The translations under genes were made by a program, and so were the position numbers. Below, piece after piece: positions 25,754 through 37,105 of a stretch of 64,000 nucleotides of DNA (position 1 is its first letter; each line of letters starts with the position of its first letter). The notes under the pieces were generated by a model. It searched no databases, had not been told where the DNA came from, and saw nothing but the letters and a program-made list of their open reading frames with translations. Origin of the DNA: Deinococcus murrayi DSM 11303 (lineage in GTDB: Bacteria > Deinococcota > Deinococci > Deinococcales > Deinococcaceae); assembly GCF_000482805.1 (NCBI RefSeq), contig NZ_KI519501.1, positions 61,020 through 125,019 of the forward strand, in the 5' to 3' direction.

Positions 25754-26608
25754 ATGCGCCGCGCCGTTCTCTCCCTGCTTGCGACCCTCGCCGCTGCCCT
25801 CGCCGTGACGGGCGCGGCCACCGCCACTCCTCCGCCTCCTCCCCCCCTGCCCCTCCCCAAAAAGCCTGATACCGTGCGGCTCGAGCGAGTCAGCGGGCCA
25901 TCTTTCCTGCGGGTGCCGCCCGCGTGCTACCGCCAGGAGTGTGCGCTGGTGGTCGTGTCGCACCCCCGCGGCCAGAGTGCCGAGCGGCTGCTGGAGAGTC
26001 CGCAGGTGAATGTGCTCGTAGACGCCTTGCTGGCGGTGCCGCTGGCGGTGCTGCTCAGCGACGATGGCGGCGAGAGCACCTGGGGCAGCCCCGCCGCCCT
26101 CGCGCAGGTCGCCAGTCTGCGCCAGGAGGCAGGAGCGCATTTCGCCTGGAATGGGCGCACCTACGCGCTGGGCCTGAGCATGGGCGGGCTGCTCGCGCTG
26201 CGCAGCGCCCTGCCCGGCAGCCCCTACCCGGTGGGGGGGGTGGCCCTCATTGACCCCTGGGCCGACCTGCGGGGGGCCTGGGGCACTGCGCTGAGCCGCC
26301 GAGCGGAGATTGCGCAGGCGTATGACCTCAGCGGGGAGCCGGAGCCACACCACAGTCCCCTCACCCTGGCCGAGCAAGCCCCGCGCCTGCCCCTGTTCGT
26401 GGTCGCCAGCCCCGACGACGACGTCGTCCCGATAGAGACGAACGCGGCGCGGCTGAAGTCCCGCGCCCTCCCTGGCCTCAGCCAGTTCGTGCAGCTCAGC
26501 GGCCCGCACCTGGGCGCCAACCGCTTCTCGCCCAGGGTGGCCGGACAGCTCGCCGCCTTTTTCGGGCGGCTGGAGGCGCAAGCCACCGAGCAGGCGCTGC
26601 GGCGCTAA
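25754..26608 (+). CDS. Exported alpha/beta-hydrolase-like protein
   Basis: This 284-residue protein has a signal peptide (MRRAVLSLLATLAAALAVTG, cut near ATA) and then a Pro-rich linker. The hydrolase fold shows the nucleophile elbow GLSMGGLLAL, an acid in SPDDDVVPIET and a histidine in LSGPHLGANR, a full Ser-Asp-His set. The substrate is unknown. A TAGAGT box at 25738-25743 lies 10 nt before the ATG. The 3' end is convergent with argS. Confidence 0.82.
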   Translation: MRRAVLSLLATLAAALAVTGAATATPPPPPPLPLPKKPDTVRLERVSGPSFLRVPPACYRQECALVVVSHPRGQSAERLLESPQVNVLVDALLAVPLAVLLSDDGGESTWGSPAALAQVASLRQEAGAHFAWNGRTYALGLSMGGLLALRSALPGSPYPVGGVALIDPWADLRGAWGTALSRRAEIAQAYDLSGEPEPHHSPLTLAEQAPRLPLFVVASPDDDVVPIETNAARLKSRALPGLSQFVQLSGPHLGANRFSPRVAGQLAAFFGRLEAQATEQALRR

Positions 26609-26675
26609 GGCGGGAGGGTTAGCACGGGGGGGCCTGACACGCATCGTCCAAGCCCCCCGCACCCCTATTCAGAGG

Positions 26676-28505
26676 TCACATCGCCGCCGGAATCTCGATG
26701 CCGATGAGGTCCAGGGTGTCTTCGAAAGCGCGGCGCAAGCGGCCCACCAGGGCAAGGCGGGCTTCGCGCAGCCCCGCGGGACTTTGCAGAACGTTCGTGG
26801 CGGGCTTTCCGGCCTTGTCCTTGGCGTTGTACCAGGCGTTAAAGGCCGTCGCGAGGTCGAGGGCGTACCCGGCGACCACGTGCGGCGAGTGGATGCGGAC
26901 CGCCTGGGCCACCACTTCCGGCAAGCGGGCGACCTGTTTGGCGAGGGTGAGGTCCACGTCGGGGAGGGCATCCCAGTCCGCCCCGGTGCCGTCGACGGCG
27001 TACCCGGCCTCCTGACCCCGGCGCAGGATGTTGGCGGCGCGGACGGCGGCGTACTGGACATAGGGCGCGGTGTCGCCCTGGAGGGCGAGCGCCTGCTCCC
27101 AGCGGAAATCCACGGTGCGGGTCGGCTCAGACTTGAGCATGGCGAAGCGAACCGCGCCGATGCCGATGCGCCGGGCAATCTCGCGGGCGTCCTCTCTGGC
27201 CGCGAGGTCCGGGTTGATGCTCTGCAAGACGGCCAGCGCCCGCCGCTCGGCCTCGTCCATCGCTTCGTCGGCACTGACCGCAATCCCCTTGCGCCCGGAG
27301 ATGGTCTGACCCTCCAGGGTGACAAAGGCGTAGGAGAGGTGGACCGACCGCTCCTTTTTCTCGGTCTCGCCCGCCACGCCGAGGGCACTTCGGACGACCG
27401 TCTGCGGATGGTCCTGCCGCGAGTCGATGACGTTGATGACCTCGTCGGCGTGGCCGAATCTGCGCTCGGTGTCGGGTTCGCCGTCCGGAGCGCTCGTCCA
27501 GACGGTGTTCCCGTCGGGGTCGGTGATGAAGGGCTTAAAGCGCATCCCCTCGAAGAGGCCGAACTTCCAAAACTGGTAGCCGATGTCCTTGGCGGCGTAC
27601 ATCGCCGTGCCGTCCGAGCGCAGCAGGACCACCTGCGGTTCTTCTAGCCCCGGCATGAACTCGGAGACGTCCATCACAAAGGCCCCCGCGTATTTGCCCT
27701 CCGTGGGGCGCGAGGTATAGCGGCTCCCCTCCAGGAGATTCATCGCCCGCGCCAGAAAGCCGCTGCCCACCACGTCGGACTCCCAGTTCAGCAGGTCGTA
27801 ACGAGCACCGAGGCGAAAACAGGTCTCCAGGTGCGCCCGGACGACCTGCTCGATTTCGGCCCGCAGTTCCCCGGCCTCCAGGCGGTGCATGACCCCGCTG
27901 ATGCCTTCCTCCAGCGCGGGCTTTTGCGGGTCGGCGTTGAGGCGCACGTAACCCTCGCCCAGCCAGTGGTCGTACTTCTGCACGCCGTCCCAGACGCGGC
28001 CATAGTGCGAGACGGCAAAGAGGGCTTCGGCGGCCTGTCGCCCGGTATCGTCGATGTAGTTCTGGACCTCCACCCGCGCCCCCGCCGCCCGGAAGATGCG
28101 GGCCATCGAGTCGCCCAGCACCACATTGCGCAGGTGCCCGACGTGCAGCTCCTTGTTGGGGTTGACCGAGGTGTGCTCAATGACGATCTTGTCGGGGCGG
28201 GCGGGCATGGCGAAAGGCGTCTCGACCACGGCCTTGACGAAGGCGCCCACGTCCACGAAGAAGTTCAGGAAGGGGCCGACGGCCTCCACCCGCGCGATGC
28301 CCGCCGGGAGCTGCACCTTTTGCGCGAGCTGCGCCGCGACCTGCGCGGGGTTCTGCCCCAGGGCCTTGGCCATCTGGAAAGCGGCGGGGGTGCCGTAGTC
28401 GCCGGGCTTGCCCGCGGGGGTGTCCTGAATCGCCGCGTCGACGGGGGCACCGAGGTCGGCGGCGGCCCGTTCGACGGCGGCTTTGAGTTGAGCCTTCAAA
28501 TCCAT
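26676..28505 (-). CDS. argS: Arginyl-tRNA synthetase
   Basis: This enzyme charges tRNA-Arg. It is 609 residues: an N-terminal additional domain that contacts the tRNA D loop (AVERAAADLGAPVD), the class I HIGH site read as HVGHLRNVVLGD, the degenerate KMSK region at TISGRKGIAVSADE and a DALR anticodon-binding domain at the end. ATG 28505 is chosen over upstream codons because a TACACT box lies 8 nt before it. It is divergent from the ankyrin gene, with 54 nt between the starts. Confidence 0.96.
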   Translation of the reverse strand: MDLKAQLKAAVERAAADLGAPVDAAIQDTPAGKPGDYGTPAAFQMAKALGQNPAQVAAQLAQKVQLPAGIARVEAVGPFLNFFVDVGAFVKAVVETPFAMPARPDKIVIEHTSVNPNKELHVGHLRNVVLGDSMARIFRAAGARVEVQNYIDDTGRQAAEALFAVSHYGRVWDGVQKYDHWLGEGYVRLNADPQKPALEEGISGVMHRLEAGELRAEIEQVVRAHLETCFRLGARYDLLNWESDVVGSGFLARAMNLLEGSRYTSRPTEGKYAGAFVMDVSEFMPGLEEPQVVLLRSDGTAMYAAKDIGYQFWKFGLFEGMRFKPFITDPDGNTVWTSAPDGEPDTERRFGHADEVINVIDSRQDHPQTVVRSALGVAGETEKKERSVHLSYAFVTLEGQTISGRKGIAVSADEAMDEAERRALAVLQSINPDLAAREDAREIARRIGIGAVRFAMLKSEPTRTVDFRWEQALALQGDTAPYVQYAAVRAANILRRGQEAGYAVDGTGADWDALPDVDLTLAKQVARLPEVVAQAVRIHSPHVVAGYALDLATAFNAWYNAKDKAGKPATNVLQSPAGLREARLALVGRLRRAFEDTLDLIGIEIPAAM

Positions 28506-28559
28506 AGTGAATGAGTGTAGCCCTTCCACTCGGCCCCCCCCACGCGCCAGACTGCGCCC

Positions 28560-29090
28560 ATGTCCGACCCCTCCCCCACCCCGCCCGTGCCCGACGCCGA
28601 GACGCTCGCTTTCCTGCAAGACGTGCTGGAACTCGTGCGCTTCGGGGATGCCGAGCAGCTGCGGCCCCTCTTAGAGCGCGGTCTGCCCGCCAACCTGCTC
28701 AACCAGCGGGGCGACAGCCTGCTGATGCTGGCGAGCTACCACGGCCACCATGAGGCGGCCCGGCTGCTGCTCACGCACGGCGCGGACCCCGAACTGTTTA
28801 ATGACCGGGGCCAGACGCCGCTGGGCGCTGCCGCCTTCCGGGGCGACCGGGCGATGCTGGAGCTGCTGCTCGCGCACGGGGCGCGGGTAGACGGGGCCGG
28901 GCCGGATGGCCGCACGCCCCTGATGCTCGCGGCGATGTTCGGGCGGCGGGAGGTGCTCGAAGTGCTGCTCGCGCACGGGGCGGACCCAGAGCACCGCGAC
29001 GCGGGCGGCTTCACGGCGGCACAGGCAGCCCGGCAGATGGGGGCCGAGGAAACGGCCCAGTGGCTGGAAGCGCGGTCCTCTCAGGGTTGA
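28560..29090 (+). CDS. Ankyrin-repeat protein
   Basis: This 176-residue soluble protein consists of a short helical cap and about four ankyrin repeats from residue 40 on (for example GDSLLMLASYHGHHEAARLL and GRTPLMLAAMFGRREVLEVL, each followed by HGADP or HGARV). Ankyrin proteins bind other proteins; the partner is unknown. No signal peptide is present, so it is cytoplasmic. The 3' end overlaps the convergent amidase gene by 10 nt. Confidence 0.9.
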   Translation: MSDPSPTPPVPDAETLAFLQDVLELVRFGDAEQLRPLLERGLPANLLNQRGDSLLMLASYHGHHEAARLLLTHGADPELFNDRGQTPLGAAAFRGDRAMLELLLAHGARVDGAGPDGRTPLMLAAMFGRREVLEVLLAHGADPEHRDAGGFTAAQAARQMGAEETAQWLEARSSQG

Positions 29091-30979
29091 CGGCTACGGG
29101 CCTGCGCCGCGTAGAAGTCCGCTACCCCCGCCGCGATGGCCCCCGCCAGCCGCTCCTGGCCCGCTGGGGACATCAGCAGCCTCAGGTTGTCAGGGTCGGT
29201 GAGGTAGCCCAGCTCGACCAGCAGGCTGGGCTGGGCGCTGGGCCGCGTGAGGGCAAGGTTGGCCCCCGGCTTCAGGCCCGCCCCCGGCCCCAGGTCGGGA
29301 AGAGTGCGGCGCAGCGCCGCCAGAATCGCCCCGGCGGGAGCCTGCGCCTGCGGGTGGGTGAAGAACACCTCCGGGCCGCGAATCCCGCGGGGGTCGCGCC
29401 CGTCGGGCAGGGCGTTGGCGTGGACGGAAACGAGGAGGTCGGCCCCCACGGCTTCGGCGAGCAGCCCGCGCTCGTACAGCCCCAGCGTCACGTCTCCCTC
29501 GCGGGTGAGGCGCACATCGGCCCCCTGCGCCCGCAGCAGCTCGGCGGCGCGGAGGGTGACGGGCAGCACGAGGTCTTTTTCGGGGACCCGCAGCGCCCCC
29601 GCCCCGCCCTGCTGGGTGCCGCCGTGTCCAGGGTCCAGCACGATGACCCGCCCGGCGAGGGGCCGTGCCGGGTCGAGCACGGGCGGGCGGCGCACGCTCA
29701 GCACGAGGTCATCCCCCTCGTAGTTCGCGGCAAAGCCCCACAGTTGCGCGGCCCCCAGGCTTAGGGTCAGGCGGGTCACGCCGGGCGCGGGGGCTGACAC
29801 CTCCACCCCAGCGAGGAGGGGGTCAGCGCCGGGGAGGGGCGGCGCGGGGGGCGGGGCCGCCAGCCCGTACAGGGTGAGCACGAGCTGTCCCGGCCCACTC
29901 TGCGCCACGGTAAAGGGCACCCGCGCCCCGCCGAGGGGCAGGCGCAGGCGCACCTCGCCCGTGCCCGTGGGCGAGGTGGGGGCCGCCACCGGGGGGAGCG
30001 CCGGAAGCGCGGCGGCGAGGGGGAGAGCGGGGACGGCGGCGGTCGCGGCGGGGGCCGGAGCCAGCCCCTCCACCCGCAGCCCCCCGGCGAGAACGGGCGG
30101 GAGGGCACCGGGCCGCAGCTCTACCTGCGCCGCCGCCACCAATGCGCTCTGCCCCGGCGCGAGGCGTACCCGCAGGTCGTCCCCGACCCGACCCACCGCC
30201 CGGAAGGTCATGCCGTCGCGGGGAAAGAGCAGCGGCTCGCCGGAGAGGGTCGTGAGCAGGGTCGTCGCCGCATTGAGGGCGAGGCCGGGCACGGTGCCGG
30301 GGCGCTGCACGGCGAGCTGGGGGGACGCGCCGGGCACGCTGGAGACCCGGCCCGGCGCGGGGCGGCTGACGGTGCGCCCATCCCGCCCAGTCAGACTGAC
30401 GGTGACGGGCGCGTCCGCGAGCGCCGCTGCGGGGGACAGGACATACCCGCCCCGGTACTCGCCCGGCGCGACCTCGCGCAGCGCTTGGGCGGGCCCCGCC
30501 CCCACCCGCACGCTCGCCCGGCCCCCCGGCGACCCCCGCAAGGCGACCGGGACCGTCCGCTCGGCGTCGCTGTCCCCGGCGGGGTCCCACAGGGCGTGGT
30601 GCTGGGCGGGTTGCACGCTGGCGGGGTCGATGACGGTCGGCGTGGCCGGGAGGACCCCCCGCACCACCCGCGTGACCCGCAGCGTCCGCGTGACCGTCTG
30701 CCCGCGCAGGGCAGCGGTGAGCTGGAGGTCCTGGGTGCCCACCCGCAGCGGCCACCACAGGATGAAGAGGCCGTCTGGCCCCACCTCCGCCGCACGCCCG
30801 TCAATCCGCAGGGTGGCCCCGGCGGGCACGCTCCCCTCTAACAGCACGTGATCGAAAGCGACCCGGTGCCCCGGCGGCGGGTAGGCGATGAAGAGGTCCG
30901 GCGCGGCAAGCGCGGCGCAAGCGGGGCTGTTCAGCAGGGCGAGAGCCAGAGCGAGGGCACGGCGGGGCGGGCGGCGCAT
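29081..30979 (-). CDS. N-acetylmuramoyl-L-alanine amidase (Amidase_3)
   Basis: The enzyme cuts the bond between the peptide and muramic acid of peptidoglycan. The 632-residue precursor has a signal peptide, a long beta-rich middle (about 30-400, with an AMIN-like part near 345-425) and a C-terminal zinc amidase domain. Zinc and catalytic marks are VLDPGHGGTQ, VPEKDLVL, VSVHANALPD and LVELGYLTDP. It is probably periplasmic and used in cell separation or wall turnover. The TACACC box 6 nt before the ATG suggests a leaderless start. Confidence 0.93.
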   Translation of the reverse strand: MRRPPRRALALALALLNSPACAALAAPDLFIAYPPPGHRVAFDHVLLEGSVPAGATLRIDGRAAEVGPDGLFILWWPLRVGTQDLQLTAALRGQTVTRTLRVTRVVRGVLPATPTVIDPASVQPAQHHALWDPAGDSDAERTVPVALRGSPGGRASVRVGAGPAQALREVAPGEYRGGYVLSPAAALADAPVTVSLTGRDGRTVSRPAPGRVSSVPGASPQLAVQRPGTVPGLALNAATTLLTTLSGEPLLFPRDGMTFRAVGRVGDDLRVRLAPGQSALVAAAQVELRPGALPPVLAGGLRVEGLAPAPAATAAVPALPLAAALPALPPVAAPTSPTGTGEVRLRLPLGGARVPFTVAQSGPGQLVLTLYGLAAPPPAPPLPGADPLLAGVEVSAPAPGVTRLTLSLGAAQLWGFAANYEGDDLVLSVRRPPVLDPARPLAGRVIVLDPGHGGTQQGGAGALRVPEKDLVLPVTLRAAELLRAQGADVRLTREGDVTLGLYERGLLAEAVGADLLVSVHANALPDGRDPRGIRGPEVFFTHPQAQAPAGAILAALRRTLPDLGPGAGLKPGANLALTRPSAQPSLLVELGYLTDPDNLRLLMSPAGQERLAGAIAAGVADFYAAQARSRQP

Positions 30980-31027
30980 GGGGCCGGTGTAGCACGGCGC
31001 GGGGCGGGGCGGGTGAAGGGTGGGCGA

Positions 31028-32263
31028 TCAGGCCTCCCGCAGCTCCTGGGGCAGTTCCTCCGCGTAGAGGTCGCGCCACTGCTCACCGTCGAAGGTGACC
31101 TCGGACTCGATGAAGTACTGGGCGGGGTCATCGGGGTCGGTGAGGCTGTCTTGCGGGAGGTCGAGGCGGACCCCCTGCACGGCGGGCAGGTCCCCGCGCT
31201 CCGCGAGGTCGGGGGCCTCTCCCGCGAAGGTTTCGGCCAGCAGGGTGCGGGTCCACTCGGCCCACGCCGCCGGGTCGCCCGCCCCGGTTGCCGCCCGGAG
31301 GTCGCCGCGCACCCGCTCGGCCTGCGCTGGCGGCACGTCACCCTCGGCCCATTCGACCCGCCCGTCGGCCCACACGGTCACGGGCACGGTCTGCACGTCG
31401 AGCATCTGGGTCAGCAGCTCGGCGAGGCCCCCTTCGCCCCCCGCGCCTTCGCTGTCCTCGGCGTAGGGCAGCCAGGTTTCACCGTCCAGGGTGTAGGCCA
31501 GGGGCGTGAGGTAAATGGCCAGGCTCTCTTCGCCGTTGCCCAGCACAGCTTCCGGCTGGTTGAGGGGCGAGGGCAGCAGCGGCAGCCCGTGCAGGTCGAG
31601 CCGCAGCCGCCGCCCCTGCGGAGGGGCGGCCTCGGCGGCACCTTCCCCCAGCAGGTCGAGGTGCCGCGCCTGCCACTCGCTGCCCTCCCCGTGCCACTCG
31701 CGCACGAGGTCCTCCAGGGGTTCGAGGAGGTGTTCGGGCAGCTCGGCGTCGAGGTCGATGCGGCCCTCGCGCCAGTGCTCGGCGGTCAGGGTGCCCAGCA
31801 GGGGGCCACGCTCGCGGGCGAGGGGATGGCGCATCAGGTGTTCCATCCCGTCCTCCGGCAGCGAGAGCGTCTCCCAGGTTTCGCCGTCGTGCGAGGTCTC
31901 GGAGGTCCGCACCCGCAGGTGTGCCCCCTCGCCCAGCGGCAGGGCGTCTTCGGGCACGGTGCGGGCATTCAGCACCAGGTCGCCCGTCAGCCGCCGCTGC
32001 GGGGGCACCGGGATGGCCGCGAAGTCCTCCGGGGTGGTGACCGGCTCGGTGCCCCGTCCCATCATCAGGTGGAGCTGGCGGTAGCCGCGCTCCCACGCCC
32101 CTCCCCCCGGCAGCGCCGAGCGCAGCCCCTCCAGCAGCCGCTCGCGGACGGCGGGGTCGTCGGGGCCACCCGTTAGCGTGACCTCACCGTTCATAGCCCG
32201 CACCTCCACCGGGTAGGTGGTCGGCATCAGGCCCAGTTCCTTGCGTCGTTTCGCTTCGCCCAT
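31028..32263 (-). CDS. Large hypothetical protein with MGEAKRRK start
   Basis: This is a 411-residue acidic soluble protein of unknown family. ATG 32263 is chosen because the basic MGEAKRRKELGLMP opening is a recognisable N-terminal pattern seen on several unrelated bacterial proteins. The rest is rich in Glu, Leu and Trp with phrases such as SHDGETWETLSLPEDG and FDGEQWRDLYAEELP, which resemble each other and hint at an internal duplication. No catalytic motif, signal or span was seen. Confidence 0.75.
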   Translation of the reverse strand: MGEAKRRKELGLMPTTYPVEVRAMNGEVTLTGGPDDPAVRERLLEGLRSALPGGGAWERGYRQLHLMMGRGTEPVTTPEDFAAIPVPPQRRLTGDLVLNARTVPEDALPLGEGAHLRVRTSETSHDGETWETLSLPEDGMEHLMRHPLARERGPLLGTLTAEHWREGRIDLDAELPEHLLEPLEDLVREWHGEGSEWQARHLDLLGEGAAEAAPPQGRRLRLDLHGLPLLPSPLNQPEAVLGNGEESLAIYLTPLAYTLDGETWLPYAEDSEGAGGEGGLAELLTQMLDVQTVPVTVWADGRVEWAEGDVPPAQAERVRGDLRAATGAGDPAAWAEWTRTLLAETFAGEAPDLAERGDLPAVQGVRLDLPQDSLTDPDDPAQYFIESEVTFDGEQWRDLYAEELPQELREA

Positions 32264-32291
32264 AACCACAGGGAAGCACATCGGGCGGCCC

Positions 32292-33137
32292 TCAGGTCAG
32301 CGCCACCCCCACGAAGCCCCCCTTCTTGCCCTCCGCCAGCCGGGCAAAGGCCACGTCGGGGTCGTGCGGGGGGCAGAGGATGGCCCCAGACTCGTACCAC
32401 TCGCCATAGAAGCGTTTCCGCGTCTCCAGCGTGGTGATCGGGTAGAGGTCGTAGCCCATGATGTAGGGCAGCGGCACATGCGCCAGCGTGGGCACGAGGT
32501 CGGCCACATAGACCAGCGTCTCCCCGCCGGAGCGCAGCACCACCCCCTGCTGACCGAGGTTGTGGCCCGGCAGCGGCAGCACGCTCAGGCCGGGGCGCAG
32601 CTCGTGCTCGCCGTCGACGACCTCGAACAGCCCGGCCTCGCGCAGCGGCTCGATGTACTCGGCCACGTAGCTCGCCCGGCTGCGTTCGTGGGGGTGGGTG
32701 GCGTCGTGGAGTTCCTGCGCCTGCACGACGTAGCGGGCGCTAGGGAAGGTCGGCTCGCCCGCCGGGGTCACGTTGCGCCCGGCGTGGTCGAAGTGGAGGT
32801 GGGTGTTGATGACAAGGCCGATGTCCTGCGGGGTCAGGCCCACCTCCGCGAGGCCGCGAAAGACCGTCTCGTCGCGGTCGAGGGCGTACATTCCCTCGAA
32901 CTTCTCGCCGCCCCCGTCCCAAAAGCCCGTCTCGACGAGAATGTTCTCTCCATTCAGCCGAATCAGCAGCGGGTTGATGCGCAGGCGAATGCGGTTCAGG
33001 TCGTCGGCAGGAGCGACGCGCTCCCACAGCACCTTGGGCACGCTGCCAAACATCGCGCCACCGTCGAGACGGAACTGCCCGTCGGTGAGGGAATACACGT
33101 CGGCCTCGCCGACCCGAAGATGCTTGACCCAGGACAT
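32292..33137 (-). CDS. Metallo-beta-lactamase-fold hydrolase
   Basis: This 281-residue protein has the zinc-binding INTHLHFDHAG near residue 112 and further metal ligands in LPLPGHNLGQQG and YVADLVP. It resembles the quorum-quenching lactonase/MBL-fold group of hydrolases. It lacks a signal peptide. A TACACT box ends 7 nt before the ATG, so the transcript is probably leaderless. The substrate is not determined by the sequence. It follows trpA on the same strand with a 36-nt gap and its own start signal. Confidence 0.9.
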   Translation of the reverse strand: MSWVKHLRVGEADVYSLTDGQFRLDGGAMFGSVPKVLWERVAPADDLNRIRLRINPLLIRLNGENILVETGFWDGGGEKFEGMYALDRDETVFRGLAEVGLTPQDIGLVINTHLHFDHAGRNVTPAGEPTFPSARYVVQAQELHDATHPHERSRASYVAEYIEPLREAGLFEVVDGEHELRPGLSVLPLPGHNLGQQGVVLRSGGETLVYVADLVPTLAHVPLPYIMGYDLYPITTLETRKRFYGEWYESGAILCPPHDPDVAFARLAEGKKGGFVGVALT

Positions 33138-33173
33138 GGGGGGGAGTGTAGAGCACCGGCCGGAAAGGGGACT

Positions 33174-35215
<2,042 letters not shown>

Positions 35216-35258
35216 GATGCCCAGGGTAGAGCGCCCTGACCTCACAGATGGGCGCAAG

Positions 35259-35279
35259 ACTTAGACAAGCGGTCTAAGT
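35259..35279. promoter_or_regulatory. Perfect palindrome upstream of trpB and over the gluQ stop
   Basis: ACTTAGAC-AAGCG-GTCTAAGT has two perfect 8-bp arms around 5 nt. It covers the gluQ stop codon (35274-35276) and lies just upstream of the trpB promoter, on the AT side of the local composition. It could be an operator for trpBA or a weak terminator for gluQ; the absence of a T-run on either side favours a protein-binding site. Confidence 0.5.
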
Positions 35280-36179
35280 TTGTGATAAAGGCGACCATCC
35301 CGCCGCCGTGAGGGTCTGCCGCCATTGAGGGAGGAGTTCTGCCGCCGTCACGGCGTCCGGCACCTCCCAGCTCAGCGAGCGGGCGAGGGCCGCGAGCACC
35401 CGTGCGGGGTCTTCGCCCCCCTCGCGCAGCGCCCGCAGGGGGGGTGCCCCGCCCCGCTTGGCGAGGCGCTCACCCCGGAAGTCGGTCATCAGGGGGACGT
35501 GGAGATAGCGGGGGGTGGGCAACCCCAGCGCTCCCTGCAAGGCGACCTGCCGGGGGGTGGCGGGCCAGAGGTCCGCCCCGCGCACCACGTCGGTCACGCC
35601 GGTCGCCGCGTCATCCACGACCACGGCGAGGTGATAGGCGTATGCGCCGTCTCCCCGCCGCAGCACGAGGTCGCCCACCTCGGTGGGGAGGTGCTGGCAG
35701 AGCGTCTCGCCGGACAGGGCATCTCGCGCACATACCGTCCGGTCGGGCACTCGCCAGCGTAGGGCGGCGGGGCGCTCAGGATTCCGGGTTCCTGCCCGGC
35801 AGGTCCCCGGATATACGGGTTCGGGGCCGTGGGGTGCCCCGGCGCTGTCACGGATGGCCCCGGCCACCTCGCGGCGGGTGCAGGTGCAGGGGTAGATTTC
35901 ACCCGCGGCGGTCAGCCGGGCCAAAGCTCCGGCATACAGGTCCAGCCGCGCTGACTGCGTGGATTCGGCATCCCAGTCCAGGCCCAACCACGCCAGGTCG
36001 CGCCGGATGACGTCGAACGCCCAGGGCCGCACCCGCCCGGTGTCGAGGTCCTCGAATCTCAGCAGGTGCCGCCCGCCCAGCGCCCGCGAGTGCAGCCAGG
36101 CGAGCAGGGCGGTGCGGGCGTTGCCCAGATGCATCGCGCCCGTGGGGCTGGGGGCAAAGCGGCCCGTGGGGGGGAACAT
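35274..36179 (-). CDS. gluQ: Glutamyl-Q tRNA(Asp) synthetase
   Basis: This truncated GluRS paralog attaches glutamate to queuosine at the wobble base of tRNA-Asp. It is 301 residues: FAPSPTGAMHLGNART (HIGH site) at 8-23, zinc ligands in IYPCTCTRREV and the KMSKS equivalent ERLAKRGG. The absence of an anticodon-binding domain separates it from GluRS. The ATG at 36179 is 12 nt after the stop of the WecG/TagA gene upstream on the same strand, suggesting an operon. Confidence 0.93.
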   Translation of the reverse strand: MFPPTGRFAPSPTGAMHLGNARTALLAWLHSRALGGRHLLRFEDLDTGRVRPWAFDVIRRDLAWLGLDWDAESTQSARLDLYAGALARLTAAGEIYPCTCTRREVAGAIRDSAGAPHGPEPVYPGTCRAGTRNPERPAALRWRVPDRTVCARDALSGETLCQHLPTEVGDLVLRRGDGAYAYHLAVVVDDAATGVTDVVRGADLWPATPRQVALQGALGLPTPRYLHVPLMTDFRGERLAKRGGAPPLRALREGGEDPARVLAALARSLSWEVPDAVTAAELLPQWRQTLTAAGWSPLSQT

Positions 36180-36191
36180 GGCCGCCGGGGG

Positions 36192-36968
36192 TTAGCGCTC
36201 CCCTCGTCCGCGCCGCTCGGCCTGCACCAAGCGCACGAACTGGAGGAGGCGGGGCACCCGGTGCCAGCGGCGGCGGTCGAGGCCCACCCGCCACAAGAAC
36301 TCCACCCCGGCCCGGCGCGTCCAGGCGGGGGCGAGGTCGGCGCTCCCCGCGAGCACGTCGATGACGCCGCCGCAACCAATCAAAACCGGGGCACCCAGCA
36401 CCTGCCGCCAGTACTGGTTAAACAGCTCCTGACGGCCCGCCCCCATCGCTGTGAGCACCAGGTGCGCGCCCGAAGCCCCCACCAGGTCGGCGACCCGCCC
36501 GTCGTCGGCGGGGTCAAAGTAGCCGTGATGCACGCCAGCCACCTGCACGCCAAAGTCGCGGGCGGCGTTCTGGGCGGCCCGCTCGGCCACGCCGGGCTTG
36601 GCCCCCAGGAAAAAGACCCGCAGCTCTGGGCCGTGGCGCTCCAGCAAGCCGCGCACGAGGTCGTAGCCGGGGGCGCGGGGCACCTCCTGCCCGTGCAGTT
36701 GCCGCGCGGCCCAGACGATGCCCACCCCATCGGCGGTCACGAGGTCGGCGGCCCGAATCGCCGCCGCGAAGTTGGGTTGGGCGCGCGACTGCACGACCAG
36801 CTCCGGGTTAAGGGTCACGACCGTATGCGGGGCGCGGGGGGCGCGAAACATCCACTCGCCCAAGCGGTCGAGGGCCTGCTCCAGGGTCACCGGGTCGAGC
36901 GGCAGGTCAAACAGCGTGAGGCGAGTCCCGCCGGAAGGGGGCGCGGGAGAAAAAGAGGGGACGGCCAT
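36192..36968 (-). CDS. WecG/TagA/CpsF family glycosyltransferase
   Basis: This 258-residue enzyme of the family adds N-acetylmannosamine-type sugars to lipid-linked precursors of surface polymers. Marks are TVVTLNPELVVQSR, LVTADGVGIVWAAR, VFFLGAKPGVAERAA, HGYF and VLTAMGAGRQELF. No signal peptide is present; it acts at the inner membrane face. ATG 36968 was chosen; a TAAACT box lies upstream, 11 nt away. It is divergent from the Crp-type regulator gene and leads into gluQ. Confidence 0.92.
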   Translation of the reverse strand: MAVPSFSPAPPSGGTRLTLFDLPLDPVTLEQALDRLGEWMFRAPRAPHTVVTLNPELVVQSRAQPNFAAAIRAADLVTADGVGIVWAARQLHGQEVPRAPGYDLVRGLLERHGPELRVFFLGAKPGVAERAAQNAARDFGVQVAGVHHGYFDPADDGRVADLVGASGAHLVLTAMGAGRQELFNQYWRQVLGAPVLIGCGGVIDVLAGSADLAPAWTRRAGVEFLWRVGLDRRRWHRVPRLLQFVRLVQAERRGRGER

Positions 36969-37105
36969 GCGTGGGGGGAAGTTTATCACGGGGGGTCTGG
37001 CGCACGCCGGGCCGGGAGTGTCGTGCCGGTGGCTGGACAGGACGGCGCGGGCGGCCCCCCCCGCTGGTGGCGCTGGCCAGGAGCGGATGTGGCAGACTGT
37101 CGGGC

